Assembly: GCA_947307415.1 (NCBI GenBank)
Contig: CAMZJA010000002.1
Span: 1-64,000, forward strand
Source of the DNA: an uncultured Bacteroidales bacterium
GTDB lineage: Bacteria > Bacteroidota > Bacteroidia > Bacteroidales > F082
Direction: 5' to 3'
DNA: 64,000 nt
Numbering within the stretch: position 1 is the first letter of the stretch; each line of letters opens with the position of its first letter. Positions 1 to 9,487 of the stretch are shown one piece after another. The notes below the pieces were generated by a model. It was not told the origin of the DNA. It saw only the letters and a list, made by a program, of their open reading frames with translations, and did not search any database. Position numbers and translations under genes: made by a program.

Positions 1-22
1 TCAATTTTTAACAACGTGCCCA

Positions 23-1609
23 TCAAAATCCTTCTAAATTCATTAAAACCGTTGGAATTAACAATATTCCTCCAATTATAATCATCATCAGGATGAACTT
101 CCACACCCATTTGAACCATTTCTGATATGGGATTTTCGCTACACCGAGGGCTCCGATGAGAACACCTGACGTTGGCGTTATCATGTTGGTGAAGCCGTCG
201 CCGAACTGGAACGCCATCACGGTGGCTTGACGGCACACCCCGATGAGGTCGCTGAACGGCGCCATAATAGGCATGGTGATGGCCGCTTTTGCCGAGCCTG
301 ACGGTATGATGATGTTTATAAGTGTCTGAATGCCATACATTATCTCCACCGACGCCACCTTGCCGAAGTCGGACATCGATTTCGACAATCCGTACAAAAT
401 AGTGTCAATGATGCCGCCGCTTTGCAGGATTATCACGATGCCACCAGCCAAACCAACGACCACTGCAGCCGACAAAATATCGCTCATTCCTTCGATGAAA
501 AGCCGTGCTATGTCGCTGGCGCTCTTGCCGATAGCCAAACCGCTGCAGATTCCCATGGCAAGGAACAGTGACGCTATCTCCATCACGTACCAGCCGTAGC
601 CCATCACACCGACTATCAAATAGATAATGGTGTAAAGAAGCAGCAGCAAAATGAAGTTATGAACCGTTTTTCTTAATGAAAACGCTCCCAAAACGGCGAA
701 AATTCCTGTCAAAATCGGGATTATTGGCATCACAAAAGCACTGGAGCCGATAACGAGAGTTGTTTTGGGGTTCAGATAGGAGAAAATCACCATTGCGATG
801 AGCAGGAAGGCGTACACAAACCAAGCGGCACGAGGCACATAATGCTCAAACTCCTGCCCTTGCGCCACGCTGTTTTTTCGCCAATAGGCATCATCGTCGT
901 ACATGATTGAAATCTTCGGATTTTTCTTTACTTTGTGGGCGTAATGCAGCACGAAAGCGATTCCGAAGATGTTGATAATAACCCAGCAGAATATGCGGTA
1001 GCCGATGCCCGAAAACAGCGGCACGTCGGCGATTCCCTGCGCGATACCTATCGTAAACGGGTTCAAAATAGCTCCCGCAAAGCCGATATGCGCCGCAACA
1101 TACACCATACAGAGGCCTACAATGCTGTCGTAACCCATTGATATTGCGAGCGGTATGATGATAATCACAAAGGCGATGCACTCCTCGCTCATCCCGAAAA
1201 TCGCACCGAAGAGACTGAACAGCAGCATTATCAGCACGATGATGATGTTGTCGATGCCTAAAAAGCTTATAAACTTATGATTTTCAAGTCGTTGCGTAAA
1301 TTTCAGGAAAGAAAAGATTCCCATGTCGATGGCTCGGCTTTTGTTCATAATCCAGAACGCTCCGCCAATCATCAGGATGAAAATGATGATTTTCGACTGC
1401 TGCACGAAGCCGTTGAAAAGCGCCGAAAACACCTGCCACGTCTGAGCCTCAGGCTGAAAAACCTCCTGATATTCAGCAGGTAACTCGTTTTCATAATAAA
1501 ACTGTCCGTCGACGTACATTCCCGGCTTGATGAACCAAGTCATGATGGCGGCGACCACTATTATGAAGAAAACTATGACGTAGGTATGCGGTACTTTTCG
1601 TTGAGCCAT
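23..1609 (-). CDS. YfcC-family integral membrane carrier
   Basis: This is a predicted polytopic inner-membrane protein of 528 residues with about 12 hydrophobic segments. Its layout fits the YfcC/C4-dicarboxylate-carrier-like family, whose substrates are mostly unknown (basic amino acids or dicarboxylates are suggested for relatives). Conserved-looking stretches include the GMSEE segment in the first half and a polar segment reading [13 protein letters not shown] in the second half, typical of paired re-entrant loops in ion-transporter-superfamily proteins. The reading frame extends upstream to 1711, but the start at [11 protein letters not shown] (1609) is preferred. The upstream residues would be transcribed across a Bacteroidota -7 element at 1623-1630 and look non-coding. 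It is divergent from the lipase-like gene. The substrate is not inferable. Confidence 0.8.
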   Translation of the reverse strand: MAQRKVPHTYVIVFFIIVVAAIMTWFIKPGMYVDGQFYYENELPAEYQEVFQPEAQTWQVFSALFNGFVQQSKIIIFILMIGGAFWIMNKSRAIDMGIFSFLKFTQRLENHKFISFLGIDNIIIVLIMLLFSLFGAIFGMSEECIAFVIIIIPLAISMGYDSIVGLCMVYVAAHIGFAGAILNPFTIGIAQGIADVPLFSGIGYRIFCWVIINIFGIAFVLHYAHKVKKNPKISIMYDDDAYWRKNSVAQGQEFEHYVPRAAWFVYAFLLIAMVIFSYLNPKTTLVIGSSAFVMPIIPILTGIFAVLGAFSLRKTVHNFILLLLLYTIIYLIVGVMGYGWYVMEIASLFLAMGICSGLAIGKSASDIARLFIEGMSDILSAAVVVGLAGGIVIILQSGGIIDTILYGLSKSMSDFGKVASVEIMYGIQTLINIIIPSGSAKAAITMPIMAPFSDLIGVCRQATVMAFQFGDGFTNMITPTSGVLIGALGVAKIPYQKWFKWVWKFILMMIIIGGILLIPTVLMNLEGF

Positions 1610-1622
1610 AAAATATTTTTTG

Positions 1623-1630
1623 CAAAGATA
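1623..1630 (-). promoter_or_regulatory. Bacteroidota -7 promoter element for the YfcC-type gene
   Basis: On the minus strand this reads TATCTTTG, matching the TAnnTTTG consensus. It lies 14 bases upstream of the ATG at 1609, so the leader would be very short. Confidence 0.6.
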
Positions 1631-1770
1631 AGAAAATCTCATATTGATTAAACATGATGACAAATATATTTTTAACCAATTTTTACATAAAAAATGGCCA
1701 TTTCTGCGCAAATTAGGCTTTTCTGCGCAACAACTTTAAAATAAAAATGTCGTAAACAAGCTAAAATCAC

Positions 1771-1778
1771 TAGTTTTG
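1771..1778 (+). promoter_or_regulatory. Bacteroidota -7 promoter element for the lipase/adhesin operon
   Basis: TAGTTTTG matches TAnnTTTG and lies 30 bases upstream of the ATG at 1808. No clear TTTG -33 box is seen at the usual spacing. Confidence 0.55.
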
Positions 1779-1807
1779 CACATATTTTTAGAAATAAAAT
1801 CAAAGAA

Positions 1808-3367
1808 ATGGTTAAATTTTCATTAAAAAGAATGGTTTTTGCCATTGCAATGACATGCATTGCGACAGGCGCTTTGGCACAGGTCAATCTGGGCGATGTC
1901 CCGAGAGAGATCAAATTCGAAGATGCCAGCATCGAGACCTTTGGTCACCTCACGATGACGGTCACCGACTCGGTAGTTTTCAACACCGAAAACAGATCTT
2001 ATGATACTTTACGAGCCATCACCAACATGGAATGGTTCACGGATCCGGGTACTGCCAAGATGCGCACCCAGGCACGTGACGAGGCCAAGGGCGGGAATAA
2101 CAGAAGCGACTTCATGGATGGGCAAAGCAGTTCCTGGTCCGACATGTACTGGTTCCGCTTCTTCTACCCTTCCATCAATGCCAACGGCGAGCCTATCACG
2201 CTCTCGGCATTAGCGGCATTCCCCGATGAAGACCCTGAATACATTAATAATGTGATCATCGGATGCCACGTCACCATCACCAGCAACAAGGAAGCCCCTT
2301 CGGAATACTACCTGACAGGAAGTTCGTTGACCGACGTCGGCATGTTGATGTGGCACGCTTCAAGCGGCTCCACCTTTCACAAGCCGGAAAGCAACCCGCT
2401 CTACTACAACCTGGTCATCCTGCCCGACTATGAAGGCTACGGCCTTACCAAAAACCTGCCCCACCCTTACCTCTATCAGGAGTTGACGGCACGCCAAGTG
2501 GTCGATGCCACACGCTATGGCATTGCGCTGTATCAAAACAGCCCCGTCATTGCAGAGTACCGCCACCCCTTCCGCCCGGGATGGAAGACGGCCTCGGTGG
2601 GCTATTCGCAAGGCGGCTCGGTGGCTATGGCCACACACCGTTTCATTGAGCAGAACGGCCTCGACGACGAGCTTCACTTCGCTGGCTCCGTTTGCGGCGA
2701 CGGCCCATACGATCCTATTGCCCATGTGCGCTACTACATCCGCGAAAACGGCGGATTGCTCAACATGCCTGTGGTGCTTCCACTCATCCTGAAAGGCATG
2801 CTCGACAGCAACCCTTACATGCGCGAACACAAAATGGAGGATTATCTTGTGAAGAGCTTTATTGACACCGGCATAGTGCAATGGATTGTAGATAAGAACG
2901 ACCCTGGCAAGGAGAAGACCACCGACGACATCACCGATGCGCTGGATGCCTTGTATGAAAACGGACAGTTCCTTGATGTCCTATTAGACGATGGTAAAGC
3001 CTATATATATAGACTCATGACGCCTGAAGTATATGCCTATTTCAGCAATAATGACAACTTCAACTCCCTGCCCACAACACGTGGCGTATGTGAAGACCTG
3101 CATCTGGCCTTGGAGAGCAACAACCTGACAAAAGGCTGGACACCGACTCACCCCGTTAAATTGTGGCACTATCGTTCCGATACCGTTGTGCCATACGATA
3201 ATGCGACGAGTGCTAACACAAATCTTAGTCCCCAGTGCTCACTTTACACAGCCGGCGACAACATCATTGACCCGCAGTGGGACCATGTCGGCGGCGGCCG
3301 TGTATTCTACACAGGATTGAACGTAGGAAGCGCAGAAAATGAAATGTTAGAGCAAATTCTTCAATAA
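1808..3367 (+). CDS. secreted alpha/beta hydrolase, lipase-like
   Basis: This 519-residue exported hydrolase probably acts on esters or lipids outside the cell. A signal peptide of about 25 residues ends at ALAQ. The nucleophile elbow GYSQGGS places the catalytic serine near residue 267. A plausible acid is D458 in RSDTVVPYD and a plausible histidine is H493 in DHVGGG, giving a Ser-Asp-His triad in the right order. The CGDGPYDP segment after the nucleophile recalls secretory lipases of the LIP type; that assignment is an inference. It is the first gene of a same-strand run of four with an 18-base gap to the T9SS adhesin. No T9SS sorting domain is visible, so periplasmic or outer-membrane release is possible. 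Confidence 0.8.
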   Translation: MVKFSLKRMVFAIAMTCIATGALAQVNLGDVPREIKFEDASIETFGHLTMTVTDSVVFNTENRSYDTLRAITNMEWFTDPGTAKMRTQARDEAKGGNNRSDFMDGQSSSWSDMYWFRFFYPSINANGEPITLSALAAFPDEDPEYINNVIIGCHVTITSNKEAPSEYYLTGSSLTDVGMLMWHASSGSTFHKPESNPLYYNLVILPDYEGYGLTKNLPHPYLYQELTARQVVDATRYGIALYQNSPVIAEYRHPFRPGWKTASVGYSQGGSVAMATHRFIEQNGLDDELHFAGSVCGDGPYDPIAHVRYYIRENGGLLNMPVVLPLILKGMLDSNPYMREHKMEDYLVKSFIDTGIVQWIVDKNDPGKEKTTDDITDALDALYENGQFLDVLLDDGKAYIYRLMTPEVYAYFSNNDNFNSLPTTRGVCEDLHLALESNNLTKGWTPTHPVKLWHYRSDTVVPYDNATSANTNLSPQCSLYTAGDNIIDPQWDHVGGGRVFYTGLNVGSAENEMLEQILQ

Positions 3368-3385
3368 TGATAAAGGAGTAAAGAC

Positions 3386-6300
3386 ATGAAAAAGATACTA
3401 TCAGCAATTATCGCGATACTTTTGGCGACCTCTTTGCAGGCTGAAATCATAAGAACCACAGTGAACCTGCCGTTTGAGAACGGCACCATCAAGGTGGAGG
3501 TCGTGCTCAACAGCGACGGCAATGTTGCCACAATAGGCACGGGCTATAACGCCTGTATCCCTCAATATGCCGAAGGCAAGCTGCATATCCCTTCCACTAT
3601 CACTCACAACAATACCACCTACAACGTAACAGCCATCGCCCCTGTAGCTTTCCGCTTCTGTGTCAACCTTGAAGAAGTGGAGATCGACGAGGGTGTGACC
3701 ACCATTGGCAACTTTGCCTTTGTAGGCTGCAAAAACATTGAAGCCATCAGTCTGCCATCGACGGTCACCACTATCGGCGGCGGCGCATTCTGCAAGTTGC
3801 CCAACCTGGTGGCCATGAAATGTGCTGCCACCACGCCTCCGACATGGAGATGGTACGACGTGTTCCAAGTGGATGGCTCCACCGAAGGCCGTAATCCTGA
3901 TTTGAAACTTTATGTGCCTGAAAGCAGCACAAGCGCCTACCAAGCTGCTAAGAATGACTACTCGTGGACCTGCATGAACACCTCCACGACACCTTATACA
4001 TGGAATAAGACTGAGACACGCTCACAGATAGGCTGGGGCAGCTATTTCAACGTCATCCGCACGCTAGAACAATGGGATACAGACCATTGCATCAGCATCT
4101 ACACTGTTGACGACTTGATTGCTTTCAGAAACAAAGTGAATGCAGGAACCAACTACAACGGCTATGTGGTTAAACTGGAAGCCAACCTCGACCTCAGTGG
4201 CATATCATCCTGGACACCTATAGGACGTGTATATACTGACGGCTCTGATAAGTATTATGACTTCTACGGCACCTTCGACGGACAAGGGCACACCATCAGC
4301 AATCTGACCGTCGGTAGCGATGACAGCTACACTTCAGAAGATGGCCATAACAACGGACTCTTCGGCGGCACCCGCAACGCCACGGTGAGAAACCTCATCG
4401 TGGAAAATGCTACTATCAAGGGGAACTGGCATGTGGGAACAGTGATTGCCCATGCCCAAGGCGCCACCACCGTTAAGAACGTTTTGGTGAAAAACTGCAA
4501 CGTGACAGGCCGCAGCCTCGCTGGCGGCATCATCGGCACTGCAGAGGATTACAGCAGTGACGACTGCGAACTCCGCATGAACGGATGCGTGGTTGAGGGC
4601 TGTTCGGTGACCTCCGTGTTTAATGTATGTTATGATGGCGGTAACTATTTCTATACTAATCATCCATCATGGGGTGCTGCGGGAGGACTGATAGGTTTTG
4701 CCAAAAAAGGATGGTTCACCAATTGCGCCAATCTCCAAACCAAAGTGACTTGGAGCAGTGTGAAGGTTGATGATTCAGATTTAATAAAAGAATATATCGA
4801 CCGTCAAGTTTGCCGTGGCGCACTTGTGGGCTACCAAGACAAAGATGTTCCTACAGGCCAAAAATCCATGGCTTATTGCTATGCCCTTCTTCACTCTGAA
4901 AACAGTTTGACAAGAGATGATTATATGAACAACGACGATCTTGACCCAGACCGTCTGTATGGTAGCCCAAGATGGTTGAATCCAGAAACAAGATGGAGCC
5001 GCGAACACGATGAAGTGGCAGTCGGAAACAATGACAGTAACTTAAAAGGCATGCAGTTACAAACTACATTAAACACCAACAACCCAGGGCAATGGGCTTT
5101 CAAGTATAATGAGTTGCCTTGGCCAGGCTATTTCGCTTACTATGCATACGGAGATACAGATGCCAACAAGGTGGTTTATATGCCTTACAATGTCTTTGTT
5201 GACAAGCCGAATTACCTGACAGTGGACAATGCCAGCAGCGTACGGTATAACGATGAAAATAACACTTTCACCGCCCACAGCATTGCCATTGACAACAATT
5301 TCAGCGTCCTCCACTACACTGAAGAGACGCTGCCTATCAGTGAACGTCAAATTACAGTCACTAACGGTGTCATCAACCCTATCACGCTCAGCGCCCAATC
5401 GAACGGCACACAGCAAGTCACTACCGAGTATCCAATATATGTAAAGGACGAAAACAATATGCTCGTCCTCGACCCGCACGGCAATCCGGTGCAAGCAGTC
5501 AATCTGGATGGTTCACCCAAGACTGAGTCCCTCACCGAGACGGTTACATCATATACACCAAAGAGCTACACCCTATATTTGCCTTACAGCATCACCCTTA
5601 CCGGTAACTGCGAGGTGTATGAGCCGACAACCTGGGACGCAGGCGCAGGAAAGTTGAACTTCGAACGTGTGGAAAACAACTTGGTGCAGGTCTACAAGCC
5701 TTACTATGTCTTGGTTAAAGAGGGTGAGGTTAGTCTCAACGCTCACGGTGAAAACTTGATTGCCAGACATGGTTCAGACCAATCAGCCACGCAAGATAAT
5801 GCCTTTTATACTATAGGCTTATTGTATAATATGTCAAATTCGGGCGCTCAGACTAATTACGTTTTGGACAACAATCAGTGGAGGAAGGTGCCATCTAACG
5901 ACTTTTCAACTACTGTCAGTGTTTTCAATTTCTATATCCATAATTATAATGCAGACCCTGGTACGTTTGGCATTAATTTGATAGACAACACCGTCATCAA
6001 CCTTGAGGTAACAGGCCACGGCGACAGCGAAAACAGCGGCTGGGTGTTCATCTCATCGCCCGTTGAAGGAAGCATCGAGCCTTCGGAAGTGGAAAACCTC
6101 GAGGGAACCCTGCTACAAGGTTACGAATACAACTACGACCTGTTCCGCTTCAACCAGAGCGCGGATTTGGAATGGGAGAACTACCACGGGCACGACACAG
6201 AGCAAGATCCTTTCATGCTCGTCAACGGCCAAGGCTATCTATACGCCACCAAGACAGACAGAAAGCTGAGTTTCCGTGGGACATTCAACACAGACGCCAC

Positions 6301-7114
6301 CAAGGAAGTGACACTTCAGAATGGCTTCAACCTCATCGGCAACCCGTTCAATGTGCCGGCATACGTCAACAGAAGCTATTACAAGATGAACGCTGCCGGC
6401 AGCGATATCGAGGCTGTCAACGAGTATGCCACAAACACCATTCCGGTGTGTACAGGCATTGTGGTGAAAGCCGAGGCAAACAACGAGACTGTTAGATTCA
6501 GCCAAGAAGCCCCTGTCGCCATGACTCAGAGCAACGGAAGTCTGCAGATGACACTCACCAGACCCGACCTCCGCAGCGACGCGGTTCAGGACAAGGCCAT
6601 AGTGAGCTTCAACGAAGGCGCAGAGCTGGGCAAATTCATTTTCAACGAAAGTCATGCCAAGCTGTACATCCCACAAAACGGTGAAGACTACGCTATCGTG
6701 TTTTCCGAGAAAAACGGCGTTATTCCATTGAATTTCAAGGCAAAAGAAACAGGCAGATACAGTATCAGCTTCAATTTTGAAGACATGAGCGGCGTGAGAG
6801 TCCAGCTCATCGACAAGTTTGAAGACAAGACTATCGACAACCCTACCACATACACATTCATGGCCTCGTCGGCCGACCTCAGCAACAGGTTTACCTTGGT
6901 GTTCGCCAATGTCGAGACCGATGGCGTATTCGCCTACCAGAGCGGCGAGGACATCATAGTGAGCGGCGAAGGAGAGCTGCAGGTGTTTGATGTGATGGGA
7001 CGAATGATTGCAACTCAGCACATCAGCGGTGTACAGACTGTTAGCAAGCCGTCTCAAAGCGGTGTTTACATATTCAGATTGGAAGGAAAAACACAGAAGA
7101 TTGTTATTAGATAA
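3386..7114 (+). CDS. large T9SS-exported adhesin with BspA-like leucine-rich repeats and GLUG-like region
   Basis: This is a 1242-residue surface protein. The first 19 residues form a signal peptide ending in SLQA. Residues about 50-150 hold BspA/LRR_5-type repeats (phrases such as VTTIGNFAF and VTTIGGGAF). Residues about 245-385 resemble the GLUG/right-handed beta-helix modules of cell-surface adhesins (FDGQGHTISNLTV, GLFGG, NLIVENATI). The middle is low-homology beta-rich sequence. The last 75 or so residues form a type A T9SS sorting domain (VFDVMGRMIAT, SGVYIFRLEG, KIVIR). By family knowledge such proteins are moved across the outer membrane by T9SS and anchored or released after domain cleavage. 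It follows the lipase by 18 bases and precedes the small protein by 11, so co-expression is likely. Confidence 0.85.
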   Translation: MKKILSAIIAILLATSLQAEIIRTTVNLPFENGTIKVEVVLNSDGNVATIGTGYNACIPQYAEGKLHIPSTITHNNTTYNVTAIAPVAFRFCVNLEEVEIDEGVTTIGNFAFVGCKNIEAISLPSTVTTIGGGAFCKLPNLVAMKCAATTPPTWRWYDVFQVDGSTEGRNPDLKLYVPESSTSAYQAAKNDYSWTCMNTSTTPYTWNKTETRSQIGWGSYFNVIRTLEQWDTDHCISIYTVDDLIAFRNKVNAGTNYNGYVVKLEANLDLSGISSWTPIGRVYTDGSDKYYDFYGTFDGQGHTISNLTVGSDDSYTSEDGHNNGLFGGTRNATVRNLIVENATIKGNWHVGTVIAHAQGATTVKNVLVKNCNVTGRSLAGGIIGTAEDYSSDDCELRMNGCVVEGCSVTSVFNVCYDGGNYFYTNHPSWGAAGGLIGFAKKGWFTNCANLQTKVTWSSVKVDDSDLIKEYIDRQVCRGALVGYQDKDVPTGQKSMAYCYALLHSENSLTRDDYMNNDDLDPDRLYGSPRWLNPETRWSREHDEVAVGNNDSNLKGMQLQTTLNTNNPGQWAFKYNELPWPGYFAYYAYGDTDANKVVYMPYNVFVDKPNYLTVDNASSVRYNDENNTFTAHSIAIDNNFSVLHYTEETLPISERQITVTNGVINPITLSAQSNGTQQVTTEYPIYVKDENNMLVLDPHGNPVQAVNLDGSPKTESLTETVTSYTPKSYTLYLPYSITLTGNCEVYEPTTWDAGAGKLNFERVENNLVQVYKPYYVLVKEGEVSLNAHGENLIARHGSDQSATQDNAFYTIGLLYNMSNSGAQTNYVLDNNQWRKVPSNDFSTTVSVFNFYIHNYNADPGTFGINLIDNTVINLEVTGHGDSENSGWVFISSPVEGSIEPSEVENLEGTLLQGYEYNYDLFRFNQSADLEWENYHGHDTEQDPFMLVNGQGYLYATKTDRKLSFRGTFNTDATKEVTLQNGFNLIGNPFNVPAYVNRSYYKMNAAGSDIEAVNEYATNTIPVCTGIVVKAEANNETVRFSQEAPVAMTQSNGSLQMTLTRPDLRSDAVQDKAIVSFNEGAELGKFIFNESHAKLYIPQNGEDYAIVFSEKNGVIPLNFKAKETGRYSISFNFEDMSGVRVQLIDKFEDKTIDNPTTYTFMASSADLSNRFTLVFANVETDGVFAYQSGEDIIVSGEGELQVFDVMGRMIATQHISGVQTVSKPSQSGVYIFRLEGKTQKIVIR

Positions 7115-7125
7115 AACAGCAAGCC

Positions 7126-7374
7126 ATGAAAAAGATATTATTCACGATAGCATTAATATTTACAATATCGTTTGGTGCTAACGCCCAGAAAGACGGATTC
7201 TTCCGTTGGAACGGCAACGATGAGGACGACATCTACCGTAATATCGACAACGGATTAGTGCTGCCTTCCACCCACGGCACGGGCATCGACTACAACTCCA
7301 CCCCGCTTGGCGGCGGTCTGTTGGTGCTTACGGCATTAGGAGCCGGATACGCATTAAAACGCACAAAGAAATAA
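7126..7374 (+). CDS. small exported protein with C-terminal PLGGG-membrane-basic tail
   Basis: This 82-residue protein has an N-terminal signal peptide (cleavage near GANAQ). A short polar middle rich in Asp and Asn follows, then a C-terminal block reading STPLGGG, a hydrophobic run of about 14 residues and the basic end KRTKK. A motif, membrane span and positive tail in that order recalls sorting tails such as PEP-CTERM or LPXTG in general form. A Pro-Leu-Gly-rich version appears at the ends of many Bacteroidales proteins, but I cannot name a processing enzyme. It lies 11 bases after the T9SS adhesin and 3 bases before the HTH gene, so it is almost certainly co-transcribed. Its function is unknown. 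Confidence 0.65.
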   Translation: MKKILFTIALIFTISFGANAQKDGFFRWNGNDEDDIYRNIDNGLVLPSTHGTGIDYNSTPLGGGLLVLTALGAGYALKRTKK

Positions 7375-7377
7375 AAT

Positions 7378-8004
7378 ATGACAGGACCCTCGTTGCTCAT
7401 CCTCGCAATAATCATAGTGTTGATAATCGCGTTCATCATCACTATGCTCGTGTTGAACAACAGCTCGAAGAAGATTATCTCAATCAATTCGAAGCTTGTT
7501 GACAACCAAAATGCGTTGTTGGAGCAAAACAAACGCTTAGAGGAAGAGCTGAAGCAGAAGAAGTCGGACGAGGTGAACAAATTGCGTGAGCAGACTCAGG
7601 AATATCGTGCAAACATCGAGTTCACCGCCGACATGAGTGACGAGGATATGATGGCATGGGTGGATCAGAAGATGGACGAGACGCGGCTTTACACCGACAG
7701 CGGTCTCAACCTGAAAACGATGGCAAAGTCATTAGGAATTACACAACGCAGATTGGGGGCTTTGTTCAGCAACAACCCCCAATATGCCAGTCTTGGCGAC
7801 TACCTCAATGAGAAACGTTTCCTGTATGCATGCGAGCTGTTACGCGAGAAGCCGCAATGGACTATCGAGGCTGTGGGGATGGAGGCAGGCTTCGGCGGGC
7901 GGCGCACATTCCAAGTGGAGGTGAAACGCCGTCTTGGCATCACGCCTTCGCAGTATCGTCATGGCTTTGAATCAGCACGCGGCGAAGAACCCAAGCGTAA
8001 ATAA
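7378..8004 (+). CDS. membrane-tethered AraC-type transcriptional regulator
   Basis: This 208-residue protein has an N-terminal transmembrane helix (residues about 5-26), then a charged heptad-like coiled coil (about 38-75). A C-terminal AraC/XylS-type double helix-turn-helix follows (about 110-200): LKTMAKSLGITQRRLGALF is the first HTH, and AVGMEAGFGGRRTFQVEVKR followed by ITPSQYR is the second. The DNA-binding part matches the family well. The membrane anchor plus coiled coil instead of a ligand-binding domain is less common and suggests a membrane-bound one-component regulator. It closes the lipase/adhesin/small-protein operon with a 3-base gap, so it may regulate that operon. Its 3' end overlaps the convergent membrane-protein gene by 65 bases. 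Confidence 0.75.
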   Translation: MTGPSLLILAIIIVLIIAFIITMLVLNNSSKKIISINSKLVDNQNALLEQNKRLEEELKQKKSDEVNKLREQTQEYRANIEFTADMSDEDMMAWVDQKMDETRLYTDSGLNLKTMAKSLGITQRRLGALFSNNPQYASLGDYLNEKRFLYACELLREKPQWTIEAVGMEAGFGGRRTFQVEVKRRLGITPSQYRHGFESARGEEPKRK

Positions 8005-8548
8005 CGATAACGGCGACAGTAGGTATCTCCAACAGCAGATCATTCAAGCCATCAATTGGTATCGGCAGCAAGAACACCACCACCGGGACGACCGATGAGA
8101 TAAGGATAAACAGTGCCATCCACACTCCCACCTGACGAAGCCGTCCGCGATAGCTGAAAGCTATTATGCAACCAAGCGGCAGATATACCAGCATCAGCGA
8201 CACCGCCACTGGCAGCCCCACAGTAAACGCTATTGACGGTATCATCTCAGTTATAAAACCGGCGATGTTCAGTGCCAAGACGATCCACCACCACACGGTG
8301 AGCGGGCGATATAGCTGTTTCATCCCGCGCAGCAATCCGAAATACATCACCACTGCGCCGAATGTCTGGACGATGGCGCGAACCCACGACAATCCGTTGC
8401 AATCCACATAGTCCATCACAGGCCCATAGTCGGCGACGGCCTGCAGGAGGCAACACACAAACGCCGTATCAATAAGCCAGCGTGGCAGTCCACTATCGAC
8501 ATAATCCACGCGGTATTTGCTTTCGATGCTTTCAGCTTTTTTGATCAT
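7940..8548 (-). CDS. integral membrane protein of unknown function, downstream of hicAB
   Basis: This 202-residue protein has five to six hydrophobic segments and no recognised catalytic motif; I do not recognise the family. It starts 9 bases after the hicB stop, so it is likely read through from the hicA promoter. Its 3' end overlaps the end of the convergent AraC-type gene. A short charged N-terminus (MIKKAESIESKYRVDY) precedes the first span. It may be an ordinary membrane protein that happens to lie next to hicAB. Confidence 0.6.
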   Translation of the reverse strand: MIKKAESIESKYRVDYVDSGLPRWLIDTAFVCCLLQAVADYGPVMDYVDCNGLSWVRAIVQTFGAVVMYFGLLRGMKQLYRPLTVWWWIVLALNIAGFITEMIPSIAFTVGLPVAVSLMLVYLPLGCIIAFSYRGRLRQVGVWMALFILISSVVPVVVFLLPIPIDGLNDLLLEIPTVAVIVIYAWVLRRVLIQSHDDTAKA

Positions 8549-8557
8549 TGATATAAC

Positions 8558-8950
8558 CTATTGAACGTGCATAAACTCATTTCCAATTCTATGTAATCCA
8601 CTGATTATCAAGTCTCTTTTATCTTGACGTGGATTTCTGTAGCCGCTAAGATAATGACCAAGTTGACGTTGGTTGATACCAGTCACACGGCTCAATGCGG
8701 CACGAGTTAAAATGCCGTCGTAATAATGAAGGAGTGCAGACACTTCGAGCACAAACTCCAGACAATACTCGCTTTTCACGCATTCTGGCAATGTATCAGG
8801 CTCGGAACCTTCAATATGAAATTTTAAAGCCGATTCGTAGGCTTCCTTAACGCCGTCAAGGGTTTTATGAGTGGCGACACATCCCGGAACCTGATCTGAA
8901 ACCGCCCCGTAATTGTTTTTCCAAACGATTTTTACTTTAATTGTTTCCAT
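8558..8950 (-). CDS. hicB: HicB-type antitoxin
   Basis: This 130-residue protein has the HicB layout. The N-terminal partial RNase-H-like fold (METIKVKIVWKNN, DQVPGCVATHKTLDGVKEAYESAL) is expected to bind the toxin. A C-terminal helix-turn-helix (RAALSRVTGINQRQLGHYLSG) is expected to bind the operator and repress the pair. It is downstream of hicA, and its ATG shares one base with the hicA stop codon, so translation is coupled. The toxin-first order is typical for hicAB. Confidence 0.9.
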   Translation of the reverse strand: METIKVKIVWKNNYGAVSDQVPGCVATHKTLDGVKEAYESALKFHIEGSEPDTLPECVKSEYCLEFVLEVSALLHYYDGILTRAALSRVTGINQRQLGHYLSGYRNPRQDKRDLIISGLHRIGNEFMHVQ

Positions 8951-9144
8951 TATTTCAATCCAGCCTGTTTAAAAATACTATTAATCAATTCTTGTTCCTG
9001 AGTTTCGTTTAGTTTCCCGTTTATCGTCACCGTTCCTTTTTTTGTTTTATGTTTATACTGTCTGTGACTTCCTTTCTGCCTTACGAAAAACCAGCCGTCT
9101 GCCTCAATTATTCTAATAATTTCTTTTGTTTTATACTTGTCCAT
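8950..9144 (-). CDS. hicA: HicA-type mRNA interferase toxin
   Basis: This is a small double-stranded-RNA-binding-like toxin of 64 residues from the preferred start (MDKYKTKEIIRIIEADGW). The family hallmark is the loop GSHRQYKH with the catalytic histidine, followed by TVTINGK. HicA cleaves mRNA, and HicB neutralises it. An ATG at 9165 is in frame but lies between the -7 element at 9168-9175 and the expected transcription start, so 9144 is chosen. The usual HicA length of 60-80 residues agrees. Confidence 0.88.
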   Translation of the reverse strand: MDKYKTKEIIRIIEADGWFFVRQKGSHRQYKHKTKKGTVTINGKLNETQEQELINSIFKQAGLK

Positions 9145-9167
9145 TACACCCATTATTTTGGACATTG

Positions 9168-9175
9168 CAAAGGTA
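9168..9175 (-). promoter_or_regulatory. Bacteroidota -7 promoter element for hicAB
   Basis: The minus strand reads TACCTTTG, matching TAnnTTTG. It is 23 bases upstream of the preferred hicA start. Confidence 0.55.
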
Positions 9176-9487
9176 GTAAAAATACTAACATGATGTCCAT
9201 GTTTTTAAAAATATTTTTCTTCGCAAAATTACGACAGGTGTTTCGAATTAGTCGTATGAAAAACGACTAAGTTTTGGATGGTTTTGTAAAGGATTGGTTT
9301 TTAATTGGTTATAATGCAACAAACACTTGATTGATGCAAATTCAATTGTTAATAAATTTTTACATTTGATTATAATATGCTGATTTATAATGATTTAACA
9401 AACCATGTGATTTTCGCCATAATTGATGGCTTTTTCAAAAAATTTCTTGGCAAAGCAACATTTTTTTGAAAATTGAATGAAAATGTG
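9176..9487. other. A+T-rich divergent intergenic region between hicAB and fba
   Basis: About 310 bases without a convincing gene. It holds one perfect 8-base-pair hairpin (arms 9248-9255 and 9263-9270, loop of 7) with only a weak T tract after it on the plus strand. A TTTG at 9465-9468 stands 19 bases before the fba -7 element and fits a Bacteroidota -33 box. Nothing else is recognised. Confidence 0.5.

Noticed and set aside
1610-1711. Longer N-terminus for the YfcC-type protein
   Set aside because: It would begin upstream of the -7 element at 1623-1630 and adds a basic, unrelated stretch. The start at 1609 gives a normal membrane-protein N-terminus.
6239-7057. 272-codon minus-strand open frame
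   Set aside because: It is antisense to the T9SS adhesin gene, whose own sorting domain and repeats are clear. Long antisense frames follow from the codon bias there.
9145-9165. Longer HicA start
   Set aside because: The upstream ATG lies almost on the promoter element, before the expected transcript start. The shorter form matches normal HicA length.
9248-9270. Intrinsic terminator in the hicA-fba spacer
   Set aside because: The 8-base-pair stem is perfect but lacks a following T tract on either strand and follows no gene end.
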